A stretch of DNA of 5,146 bases, taken from the NCBI GenBank assembly GCA_946885335.1, contig CAMPGG010000252.1, positions 1 through 5,146 on the forward strand, read 5' to 3'. The translations under genes were made by a program, and so were the position numbers. Under the pieces are notes generated by a model. It saw only the letters and a list, made by a program, of their open reading frames with translations, ran no database searches and was not told the DNA's origin. Numbering within the stretch: the first letter of the stretch is position 1; every line of letters starts with the position of its first letter. The DNA is from an uncultured Chitinophagaceae bacterium. GTDB lineage: Bacteria > Bacteroidota > Bacteroidia > Chitinophagales > Chitinophagaceae. Positions 1 through 5,146 of the stretch are shown here, piece by piece.

Positions 1-62
1 TTGCTAATACCAAAGAAAGCAAAACGGCAATTTATTTAAAGCGATACCTGGATGGGAGATAG
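1..62 (+). CDS. 3' end of an unidentified plus-strand gene (partial)
   Basis: Reading from base 3, one plus-strand frame stays open from the window edge to a TAG stop at 60-62 and gives 19 residues, ANTKESKTAIYLKRYLDGR. The charged, helix-like composition is plausible for a protein C-terminus. The other two plus frames and the minus-strand frames are interrupted by stops in this stretch. If real, the gene is convergent with the sdpI-like gene, whose stop lies about 40 bp away. The piece is too short to name a family, and an open frame of this length can arise by chance, so the call is tentative. Confidence 0.4.
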   Translation, partial: ANTKESKTAIYLKRYLDGR

Positions 63-103
63 TTTAAGGTTTAGAGTTTAGAGTTTAGGGGTTAGAATTT
101 AAT
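62..103. repeat. Short tandem array of a degenerate 7-bp unit (GTTTAGA-like)
   Basis: Six consecutive heptamers can be laid out in register: GTTTAAG (62-68), GTTTAGA (69-75), GTTTAGA (76-82), GTTTAGG (83-89), GGTTAGA (90-96) and ATTTAAT (97-103). Two adjacent units are identical. Three others differ from GTTTAGA by one or two bases, and the last has decayed further. The array fills the whole gap between the stop of the left plus-strand frame and the stop of the sdpI-like gene. It does not form a hairpin, so it is not a conventional terminator. Its G-rich strand resembles eukaryotic telomere repeats in composition only. Confidence 0.7.
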
Positions 104-754
104 TCAAATTTTTTCCTTTTTAAATTCCATATAAGAATAAACTACCGGCACCAATACCATGATAAGAATCAAACCCAAAAAACATATAAGCATAGCAGTT
201 ACACTATTAATCAGTAAGCCAAGTAACACGATGATAGCACCGCCAGCAACCCAGATCCTGCCACCCAGGCGATGTGTTTTTTTCCAGACCTGCTCATTTT
301 CCAATGTCCATGGAGTACGGATGCCCACAAAATAATTGGGTCTCACTGTTTGAAAATAATTGCCCATCATAATAAAAAGCAAACCGATCAATGAAACCAG
401 GATATTGGGATTTTCTAAACTACCCTCCTTTGTAACATAAATCAAATAGACAGAAAGTATGGAAAAAAATATGGTTAGTATCAAACGAAAATTGAAATAC
501 TTGCTGCCCATTTCCTGTATTCTCTTTTTTGGATCGATGGATGGAACGATCAGCATCAGGAAATAAATCAACAAACCCAGGCCTGCCGGCATCAGGAACA
601 ACATGGTTTTATCAGCCCAGTCATCCGCATCTCCTTTCCAGTTAAAATGGATCGGCACTTCCTGTGGCAGCGATGAATAAATAACAGCCAGGTAAATGAA
701 TGGGATCAGCATAAAGATCCAGTGAATGCTTTCTTTTAAATATTTGTTATTCAT
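104..754 (-). CDS. sdpI: SdpI-family integral membrane protein (DUF1648 + SdpI domains), toxin-immunity/signalling type
   Basis: The 216-residue product has about six hydrophobic segments, near residues 11-28, 51-70, 90-107, 118-133, 163-182 and 186-208. This matches the length and topology of B. subtilis SdpI (about 207 residues, six helices). The N-terminal DUF1648 signature is LPxxVPIHFNWKGDADDW at residues 29-46. The SdpI signature follows at about 131-172: GNYF, then PNYFVGIRTPWTLENEQVW, then KTHRLGGRIW. In Bacillus, SdpI is a cytoplasmic-membrane protein that protects against the SdpC toxin and, when occupied, sequesters the repressor SdpR. The ATG lies 5 bp after the stop of the SdpR-like gene, so the two are almost certainly co-transcribed and translationally close. 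No purine-rich ribosome site is seen, which is usual for Bacteroidota. Family membership is clear. The immunity role is inferred, since many DUF1648/SdpI proteins have no known toxin partner and none is visible here. Confidence 0.9.
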   Translation of the reverse strand: MNNKYLKESIHWIFMLIPFIYLAVIYSSLPQEVPIHFNWKGDADDWADKTMLFLMPAGLGLLIYFLMLIVPSIDPKKRIQEMGSKYFNFRLILTIFFSILSVYLIYVTKEGSLENPNILVSLIGLLFIMMGNYFQTVRPNYFVGIRTPWTLENEQVWKKTHRLGGRIWVAGGAIIVLLGLLINSVTAMLICFLGLILIMVLVPVVYSYMEFKKEKI

Positions 755-759
755 GGTGA

Positions 760-1011
760 TTATTTTAAGGTCATGATATATTCAAGCAAATCATCAATAA
801 TCGTTGTGTTGATGGAATACAATACAAACTGCCCTTGTTTTATCGTGGTAACCAATCCTGCCCTTTTCAATTTTTCAAGGTGATGAGAAATACTGGGTGC
901 TGTCATGTCAAACTTAGCAGCAATATCTCCTGCAGTCATATCCTTTTTACGAAGCATTTTTAATATCTGCCTTCGAACAGGATCATTCATCGCTTTGAAA
1001 ACATCATTCAT
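760..1011 (-). CDS. sdpR: ArsR-family winged-helix repressor, SdpR-like (probable autorepressor)
   Basis: From the ATG at 1009-1011 the product has 83 residues, a compact ArsR-type winged helix-turn-helix. The N-terminal MNDVFKAMNDPVRRQILKML is followed by MTAGDIAAKF (25-34), the recognition helix APSISHHLEKLKRAGLV (38-54), and a wing around KQGQFVLYSIN (58-68). The MTAGDIA and SISHHL motifs and the gene order point to the SdpR subgroup. No cysteines are present, so the metal-binding ELCVCDL motif of arsenic/cadmium sensors is missing and a metal ligand is unlikely. The frame stays open to a TTG at 1036-1038 (92 residues). I prefer the ATG because that TTG is inside a 32-bp palindrome and a -7 promoter box, and from memory SdpR-like proteins typically begin near the MNxVFKA motif. 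The gene is followed after 5 bp by the sdpI-like gene. The expected role is repression of its own operon, relieved when SdpI recruits it to the membrane. Confidence 0.88.
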   Translation of the reverse strand: MNDVFKAMNDPVRRQILKMLRKKDMTAGDIAAKFDMTAPSISHHLEKLKRAGLVTTIKQGQFVLYSINTTIIDDLLEYIMTLK

Positions 1012-1022
1012 GAATTGGTCTT

Positions 1023-1054
1023 TTAGATATTTAGACAAATGTCTAAATATCTAA
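1023..1054. promoter_or_regulatory. 32-bp near-perfect palindrome, candidate SdpR operator
   Basis: The left arm TTAGATATTTAGACA (1023-1037) is the exact reverse complement of the right arm TGTCTAAATATCTAA (1040-1054). The central AA at 1038-1039 is the only interruption. A 15-bp perfect arm is far beyond chance in this composition. There is no T-tract, and the site lies upstream of a dimeric winged-helix repressor gene, ending 11 bp before its ATG. ArsR-family proteins bind AT-rich inverted repeats overlapping their own promoters, so this is best read as the autoregulatory operator. Binding by this protein is inferred. Confidence 0.8.
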
Positions 1055-1067
1055 TTAATCTACCAAA
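1036..1067 (-). promoter_or_regulatory. Candidate Bacteroidota-type promoter for the sdpR-sdpI unit
   Basis: On the minus strand a TTTG (bases 1064-1067) stands 20 bp upstream of GACATTTG (1036-1043). This matches the Bacteroidota -33 TTTG / -7 TAnnTTTG pattern in spacing and in every fixed base except the first T of the -7 box. The -7 box lies across the centre of the palindrome at 1023-1054, so a bound repressor would block polymerase. Transcription would start near 1029-1033, leaving a leader of about 20 bases before the ATG at 1011. The prediction rests on pattern match only. Confidence 0.55.
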
Positions 1068-1211
1068 TAAATCTTAATGACTTGAATATTTTTTTGATGG
1101 ATGGCGGTAATGTTACCTATAGTGCAATAAAGATGAGTTTTAATCACATACCGGATGATATTACATAATCTTACCTGTATCAATAAAAGCAAAATGAAGA
1201 ATTCGGAAACC

Positions 1212-3662
1212 TTAAAACTCAATGATAAAACCGATGGTTGGTGTAACCCTGCCCTCATCATTCATTAATAGTACAGGAATGGCATTGCTGCCATCTGCTT
1301 TTATGGGTGCTCCATCTGTTGTTACAAAAGCGGTATTGTCCTCGTTTCGTTTAAAAGTATATTGCGGGTAGCCAGGATTATCCGCTGCATAGATGTTGGA
1401 CAAATCAATAAAAGCGTCTAAGGTTAACCGTTTGAAGTTCCATTTTTTGTCAATGCGCAGGTCTGCCGCATGAAAGGCATCGAGTCGCCGGGTATTTAAT
1501 GCTGAATAATTTAATAGCCCGGTTCCAACAGATAAATAATTTATTCGTGAAGCCAACTCATCAAAAGGAGTATAAGGGGCACCACCCTGGTATCTGAATT
1601 TTAAACCAAGTTCCCAGTTGCGACCTAATTTATAACCCGTAGTGATACTTAATAAATGATTATTCTCCCATGCACTAGAAATTAATTTTTCATCTGTTCC
1701 ACTATACCTGCTTTTAAAATAAGTATAAGACAGCACACCGAAAAAGCGATTGGTTAATTTTTGCTGTGCAAAAAATTCAAATCCATAGGCACGTCCTTTA
1801 CCTGTACTGGTTATGGCTTCATTACCTAAAACACTAAAATCGCCTCCTAAATTGGACAGTGAGATGCCGTTACGAACTGAAACCGGGACCTGTGCATAAT
1901 TTTTATAAAATCCTTCTAATGTAAAACGCAGATCATTTGATGGCAGAAATTCAAAGCCGGTAACAAAATGATCGCTGCGGATATATTTTGCATTTTTATT
2001 GACCAAGGTTCCATTATTATCCGCAAAACCAAGTATGGTGTAAGGTGGTATTTTGAAATACCTGCCAACTGAATTGTTCCATGTCCATTTATCAGCAATT
2101 ACATAAGAGAGTGAAATGCGTGGTGATAATGTTTTTGACAGATCCATACCATCATCGGTAAAAGTATTTCCATCTGTTCTGATACCTGCACTCAGTCCCA
2201 GCCTGTCATCAAAATATCTTTTTCCCACCTGCATAAATGCACCTAATCGCCAAAAACTATTGATGGGTGAATTAAAACTGACCGTCACTGCCGGTTGAAC
2301 CAGCATGCCATTATCATCCCGTATTTCTTTTCGAAGAATATTAAAAGTGTTGTTATTATAATCAACTAATTGCGCTACACCACCATAAGAAAATTTCCAG
2401 CCATTCTTATTCTTATTGACATCAATTCGCAATTTATTTTCAATTTCCTGTGATTGTAATTTCAATGTTCGTTCCGCTTCTTTGGGATCCTGGTTGTCTT
2501 CAAATTTATCCAGCTTATTATCCATCATATTGCGACTCAACGCGACGCTGATAAATCCATTTTTTACCTGGTGTCGAATGGAGGCGCCAATCGTATAACT
2601 CCATTGGTTTATGGTTGGATTAGAATTCAGCACATAAAGTTTTTCAGGCGTTGCCGACCTGGGTTCTGCAAAAGAAAATTCATCAATGGCACCGATACCA
2701 AGTAAGGTCAACGTGGTTTTTTTATTGATGCGATGTGTGATCTTATATTGAAAGTCCCAGTAATTTGGACGAATAGGCAAGTCGATAGCTTTGAAAAGGA
2801 ACTGCAAATAAGAACGTCGTGCTGATGCAAGGAAGGTCGTTTTATCTTTTTTGATTGGACCTTCCAAAGTTGCTGCAACTTCGGTTGCACTTAACCGGAA
2901 GTTTCCCTGCACCCGGTTTGGATTTCCATCTTTTTGCCTGAACTGGAACACCGATGATAATGTATTATCAAAACGTGCATCGAAGGCTGATGAATTTAGT
3001 TTTACATCTTCAATAAATGAAACATTCAAAATACCCGTTGGTCCACCGGCGCTTCCTTGTGTTGCAAAATGATTGATCACCGGTACTTCAATACCATCCA
3101 TATAGAATACATTTTCATTAGGAGCACCACCCCGAATAATGATATCATTTCTAAATCCACCAACACTTCCGGAGGTACCACCCACACCCGGAAGTGTTTG
3201 AATTACCCTGCTGATATCAAAGTTGCCGCCAGGATTACTTCGTATTTCTTCTGCCGTTAGTCGTTGCACAGAAAGCGGACTTTCAAGCGTTGCAGCCCGC
3301 ACAGTTGCCCGGTTCGATTGAACTGTAACACCACTCAGCTCCCGGGAAGCGTTTTCCATTTCAATATTTAAAACAATATCGTTTCCAGAAGTAATGACCA
3401 GGTTAAATAGCTGGTTGTCCTTATACCCTATAGAAGTTACAGTTAATCCATAGGTTCCAACAGCCAATGGTGTGAATGAAAATTGCCCGGCAGAATCTGT
3501 AATTGCTGACTGCCCGCTTGATAATTTAACACTGGCACCCGGCACTGGCTGCAGTGTGTTTTTATCTGTAACAGTACCTGTTAATGAGCCAAGAGGCTGC
3601 GCTTGCAGGGTGGCTACAAAAAATATGCATACCAGGAACAGGAAAAACTTTTGAACTTTCAT
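1212..3662 (-). CDS. TonB-dependent outer-membrane receptor with carboxypeptidase-regulatory-like N-terminal domain
   Basis: The 816-residue protein has a Sec signal peptide (basic MKVQK, hydrophobic core FFLFLVCIFFVA, likely cleavage in LQAQ near residues 20-22). A CarboxypepD_reg-like beta-sandwich follows at about 25-103, opening with GSLTGTVTDKNTLQPVPGA. LSGVTVQS at 109-116 lies where a TonB box is expected. The plug domain runs from about 125 to 240 and contains the typical IIIRGGAPNENVFYMDGIEVP segment (174-194). The remainder is a beta-barrel rich in alternating aromatic strands, ending in GFIIEF with the C-terminal phenylalanine typical of BAM-inserted barrels. The predicted role is energised import of a ligand across the outer membrane, powered by TonB-ExbB-ExbD. 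It is shorter than usual SusC proteins (about 1000 residues) and has no SusD-like neighbour, so a polysaccharide role is not supported and the ligand is unknown. It begins 79 bp after the methyltransferase stop; no convincing promoter was found there, only a GTTATTTG partial -7 match at 3678-3685. Confidence 0.92.
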   Translation of the reverse strand: MKVQKFFLFLVCIFFVATLQAQPLGSLTGTVTDKNTLQPVPGASVKLSSGQSAITDSAGQFSFTPLAVGTYGLTVTSIGYKDNQLFNLVITSGNDIVLNIEMENASRELSGVTVQSNRATVRAATLESPLSVQRLTAEEIRSNPGGNFDISRVIQTLPGVGGTSGSVGGFRNDIIIRGGAPNENVFYMDGIEVPVINHFATQGSAGGPTGILNVSFIEDVKLNSSAFDARFDNTLSSVFQFRQKDGNPNRVQGNFRLSATEVAATLEGPIKKDKTTFLASARRSYLQFLFKAIDLPIRPNYWDFQYKITHRINKKTTLTLLGIGAIDEFSFAEPRSATPEKLYVLNSNPTINQWSYTIGASIRHQVKNGFISVALSRNMMDNKLDKFEDNQDPKEAERTLKLQSQEIENKLRIDVNKNKNGWKFSYGGVAQLVDYNNNTFNILRKEIRDDNGMLVQPAVTVSFNSPINSFWRLGAFMQVGKRYFDDRLGLSAGIRTDGNTFTDDGMDLSKTLSPRISLSYVIADKWTWNNSVGRYFKIPPYTILGFADNNGTLVNKNAKYIRSDHFVTGFEFLPSNDLRFTLEGFYKNYAQVPVSVRNGISLSNLGGDFSVLGNEAITSTGKGRAYGFEFFAQQKLTNRFFGVLSYTYFKSRYSGTDEKLISSAWENNHLLSITTGYKLGRNWELGLKFRYQGGAPYTPFDELASRINYLSVGTGLLNYSALNTRRLDAFHAADLRIDKKWNFKRLTLDAFIDLSNIYAADNPGYPQYTFKRNEDNTAFVTTDGAPIKADGSNAIPVLLMNDEGRVTPTIGFIIEF

Positions 3663-3708
3663 AAATAGATGTTAGCGCAAATAACAACATAACATTATAA
3701 AGGTTCAT

Positions 3709-3735
3709 TTTTAAGTGGGAAACTCCACTAAAATT
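3709..3735. other. Small stem-loop between the methyltransferase and receptor genes
   Basis: AGTGG (3714-3718) pairs with CCACT (3725-3729) across the six-base loop GAAACT. Flanking T and A runs can extend the stem by about four A-T pairs with one bulged base. The T-run that would make it an intrinsic terminator (TTTTTATT, 3734-3741) follows it on the plus strand. On the transcribed minus strand it is followed by As, so it is a poor terminator for the methyltransferase gene. It could be a 3'-end stabilising hairpin or part of the receptor mRNA leader. Confidence 0.35.
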
Positions 3736-3741
3736 TTTATT

Positions 3742-4395
3742 CTAAACAATCATTTTATTGACTGGCTTTTGAAACAGCATGGTCAAAATACGGGGTATGG
3801 AAATTTGTTCGTCTTCATCAAATAGCTCCTGCAGATCTGCCAGTTGAAGCTTTTGCGATAATCCTGCTCGTGTAAATTCAGATATGGAGTGGTTAAAACA
3901 ATCAACCACCTGCAAACCAGCTTCTGTTGTAAAGCGGGCTTTAGAACCCGTATACTGTTTAAAAGGATGCAGTTCTCCCAGATAAATAAATCCACCTGGT
4001 TTCAACAGTTTACAGGCTTCCGTAAAAACAAAATCAAGATTGGAAATATGTTCAAGTACCAGGCTAAAACTAACAAGATCAAACTTCTTATTGGTAAAAG
4101 ACCAGGCCTGGTTTATATCAGCCAATTTAAATTCAACTTTTGGTGAATTTATTTTTGCTTTTGCTTTTTTGAGCATCTCCTCTGAAATATCTACTCCAAG
4201 TAAATAATTTGATCTTTCTAATAACCAGTTCGTATTCTTCCCGGTTCCACATCCAATTTCAAGGCATGAATCAAAATTTTTACCGGATAATATTTTTTGT
4301 AAAGCCAGGCTTTCAAGATCCCTGGTCTTATTGATATCGGTATCGTATTGATTGGCCCAGGTGTTATATGAATCTTTGACATTGCTGCTGTCCAT
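3742..4395 (-). CDS. Class I SAM-dependent methyltransferase (Methyltransf_11/25-like, UbiE/BioC-type fold)
   Basis: The 217-residue soluble protein has the canonical order of Rossmann methyltransferase motifs. The SAM-binding glycine loop LEIGCGTGKN is at residues 45-54. The acidic ribose-binding end of strand 2 is D69 in LLGVDISEEML, and the adenine-contact D93 is in LADI. Strand 4 is FDLVSFSLVLEHI (105-117), and LLKPGGFIYLGELHP (130-144) follows. The N-terminal KDSYNTWANQYD stretch (7-18) is typical of small-molecule methyltransferases of the UbiE/BioC-like group. The C-terminal third, which usually sets substrate choice, shows nothing diagnostic; note HPFKQYTGSKARF at 143-155. No signal peptide is present, so it should be cytosolic. 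The start is the first ATG of a frame beginning 68 bp after the hydrolase stop. The fold is secure. Substrate and pathway are unknown, and the neighbours do not point to one. Confidence 0.9.
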   Translation of the reverse strand: MDSSNVKDSYNTWANQYDTDINKTRDLESLALQKILSGKNFDSCLEIGCGTGKNTNWLLERSNYLLGVDISEEMLKKAKAKINSPKVEFKLADINQAWSFTNKKFDLVSFSLVLEHISNLDFVFTEACKLLKPGGFIYLGELHPFKQYTGSKARFTTEAGLQVVDCFNHSISEFTRAGLSQKLQLADLQELFDEDEQISIPRILTMLFQKPVNKMIV

Positions 4396-4398
4396 TTA

Positions 4399-4432
4399 TT
4401 GAACTATTTATAAGGTCCAAATAATCGTTCAA
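4399..4432. other. Imperfect dyad upstream of the methyltransferase gene
   Basis: TTGAACTATTT (4399-4409) faces AAATA (4419-4423) plus GTTCAA (4427-4432), giving 11 complementary positions with a three-base interruption and a nine-base centre. It ends 3 bp before the methyltransferase ATG. Its distal arm overlaps TATCATTG (minus strand, 4430-4437), a seven-of-eight match to the Bacteroidota -7 box, although no good -33 TTTG lies at the right distance. It may be an operator or a leader hairpin; chance is also possible in such AT-rich sequence. Confidence 0.3.
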
Positions 4433-4463
4433 TGATACTTGCGGATAATAAAATGAGTGGAAA

Positions 4464-5146
4464 TTATTTTCTTACATAAACCTCTTTCCCATTTACCATT
4501 GTGCGCATCACTTCTACGTTTTTGATATTTTCCGGATTAACGGTAAACAGATCATGCGAAAGTACAGCCAGGTCTGCAAGCATCCCTTTCTTTAATTGGC
4601 CGGTTTTATGCTCATGAAATCCTGCATAAGCATTGTTGACCGTATAACTTTTTAATGCCTGTTCTACTGATATTTTTTGATCGGGATACCAGCCTCCAGG
4701 ATTTTTATCATCCAAAGTTCTTCGCGTTACTGCCGCATAAATGCCTGTGATAGGTTCCAGTGGTGCCACTGACCAATCGGAACCAAAAGTGAGCAAAGCA
4801 TTGGCATTAAGCAAAGAACCAAAGGCATAAGTGCCCTTTAATCTTTCATCGTCCAGGCGTTTGTATGCCCACCTGCCATCATCAATGGCATGATAAGGCT
4901 GCATAGCGGGGATCACCTGTAAGGAAGCAAATCTTGCAATATCATTTTGGTGAATATGCTGTGCATGTTCTATCCGTGAACGATGGTCTCTTTTTGTTTT
5001 GTTTTGCGCTTCTTCATAAACATTCAGTAGCCAATTGATTGCGCGGTCGCCGATTGCATGGGTAGCAATATGCAGCCCAGCTGAATCCGCTGCGACTATC
5101 CATTGACGTAATAAAGTTGTATCCGTAACAAGCAAACCGGTTGATG
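4464..5146 (-). CDS. Amidohydrolase family 3 (YtcJ-like) metal-dependent hydrolase, C-terminal part (5' end outside window)
   Basis: The minus-strand frame runs from the right edge to a TAA at 4464-4466 and shows the last 226 residues, roughly 40 percent of the usual 530-570. There is no credible start inside the window: a TTG at 5133-5135 is in frame, but coding sequence continues upstream of it (STGLLVTDT). Recognisable Amidohydro_3 (PF07969) segments in order are HIATHAIGDRA (around 5060, metal/active-site histidines), SRIEHAQHIH (around 4970), MQPYHAIDD, and LTFGSDWSVAPLEP (4773-4784 encode GSDW, with the catalytic/metal aspartate). Then come the GGWYPDQKISVEQALKSYTVNNAYA helix region and the closing GQLKKGMLADLAVLSHDLF / MVNGKEVYVRK beta-sandwich tail. 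Relatives hydrolyse amide, formamide or cyclic C-N bonds using zinc, but most YtcJ-like proteins have no assigned substrate. Bacteroidota versions often carry a lipoprotein or Sec signal; that end is not visible here. Confidence 0.93.
   Translation of the reverse strand, partial: STGLLVTDTTLLRQWIVAADSAGLHIATHAIGDRAINWLLNVYEEAQNKTKRDHRSRIEHAQHIHQNDIARFASLQVIPAMQPYHAIDDGRWAYKRLDDERLKGTYAFGSLLNANALLTFGSDWSVAPLEPITGIYAAVTRRTLDDKNPGGWYPDQKISVEQALKSYTVNNAYAGFHEHKTGQLKKGMLADLAVLSHDLFTVNPENIKNVEVMRTMVNGKEVYVRK

Noticed and set aside
1106..1117. GGTAATGTTACC dyad as a terminator for the receptor gene
   Set aside because: The stem is only five base pairs with a two-base loop, and no T-run follows it on the minus strand.
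1055..1261. 68-codon minus-strand open frame overlapping the 3' end of the receptor gene
   Set aside because: It overlaps the conserved C-terminal strand of the receptor in another frame. Its product has no recognisable motif, and it lies over the intergenic region and promoter of the sdpR-like gene.
2116..3654. Several 60-73 codon plus-strand open frames inside the receptor gene
   Set aside because: All are antisense to continuous, well-supported receptor coding sequence and show no domain or start signals.
1212..3662. Reading the receptor as a SusC-type polysaccharide transporter
   Set aside because: It is about 200 residues shorter than typical SusC, lacks a SusD gene next to it and has no glycan-degrading enzymes nearby.
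3694..3699. TATAAT on the minus strand as a sigma-70 -10 box for the receptor
   Set aside because: The Bacteroidota primary sigma factor uses TAnnTTTG rather than TATAAT. No matching -35 or -33 element stands at the right distance, and TATAAT is frequent in AT-rich spacer.
3889..4146. 85-codon plus-strand open frame opposite the methyltransferase
   Set aside because: It is antisense to a gene with clear conserved motifs, has no family resemblance of its own and no start context. It is a shadow frame.

Overview
The window most resembles a chromosomal segment of a Bacteroidota bacterium, probably of the Chitinophagaceae/Sphingobacteriia type. The clues are an AT-rich composition, a TonB-dependent receptor with an N-terminal carboxypeptidase-regulatory-like domain, start codons without clear Shine-Dalgarno sequences, and a promoter matching the Bacteroidota TTTG / TAnnTTTG pattern. 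The genus cannot be fixed from this sequence.

Layout: bases 1-62 hold the last codons of a probable plus-strand gene entering from the left. Bases 62-103 are a short tandem array of a 7-bp GTTTAGA-like unit between the two convergent gene ends. All remaining genes are on the minus strand. Read in the direction of transcription (right to left) they are: the C-terminal part of an Amidohydro_3/YtcJ-type metal-dependent hydrolase (4464-5146, cut by the window edge); a class I SAM-dependent methyltransferase (3742-4395); an 816-residue TonB-dependent outer-membrane receptor (1212-3662); an intergenic stretch with a strong promoter/operator candidate (1012-1211); and a tight two-gene unit of an ArsR-family repressor resembling SdpR (760-1011) followed 5 bp later by a six-helix SdpI-like membrane protein (104-754).

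The sdpR-sdpI-like pair is the most informative part. In Bacillus subtilis, SdpR represses the sdpRI operon. SdpI gives immunity to the SdpC toxin and also draws SdpR to the membrane when toxin is bound. Here the same gene order is kept, and a 32-bp almost perfect palindrome (15-bp arms, 2-bp centre) covers a Bacteroidota-type -7 box just upstream of the repressor gene. This is the arrangement expected for autorepression. No sdpABC-like toxin or maturation genes are visible, so the natural signal is unknown. The geometry also indicates that the repressor starts at the ATG at 1009-1011, because a longer TTG start at 1036-1038 would lie inside the promoter and operator.

The hydrolase, methyltransferase and receptor are co-directional but separated by 68 and 79 bp, with no obvious shared pathway. 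I would treat them as independent or loosely linked genes. No RNA gene, CRISPR array, insertion sequence or integrase was seen, and there is no gene-free stretch longer than 300 bases.
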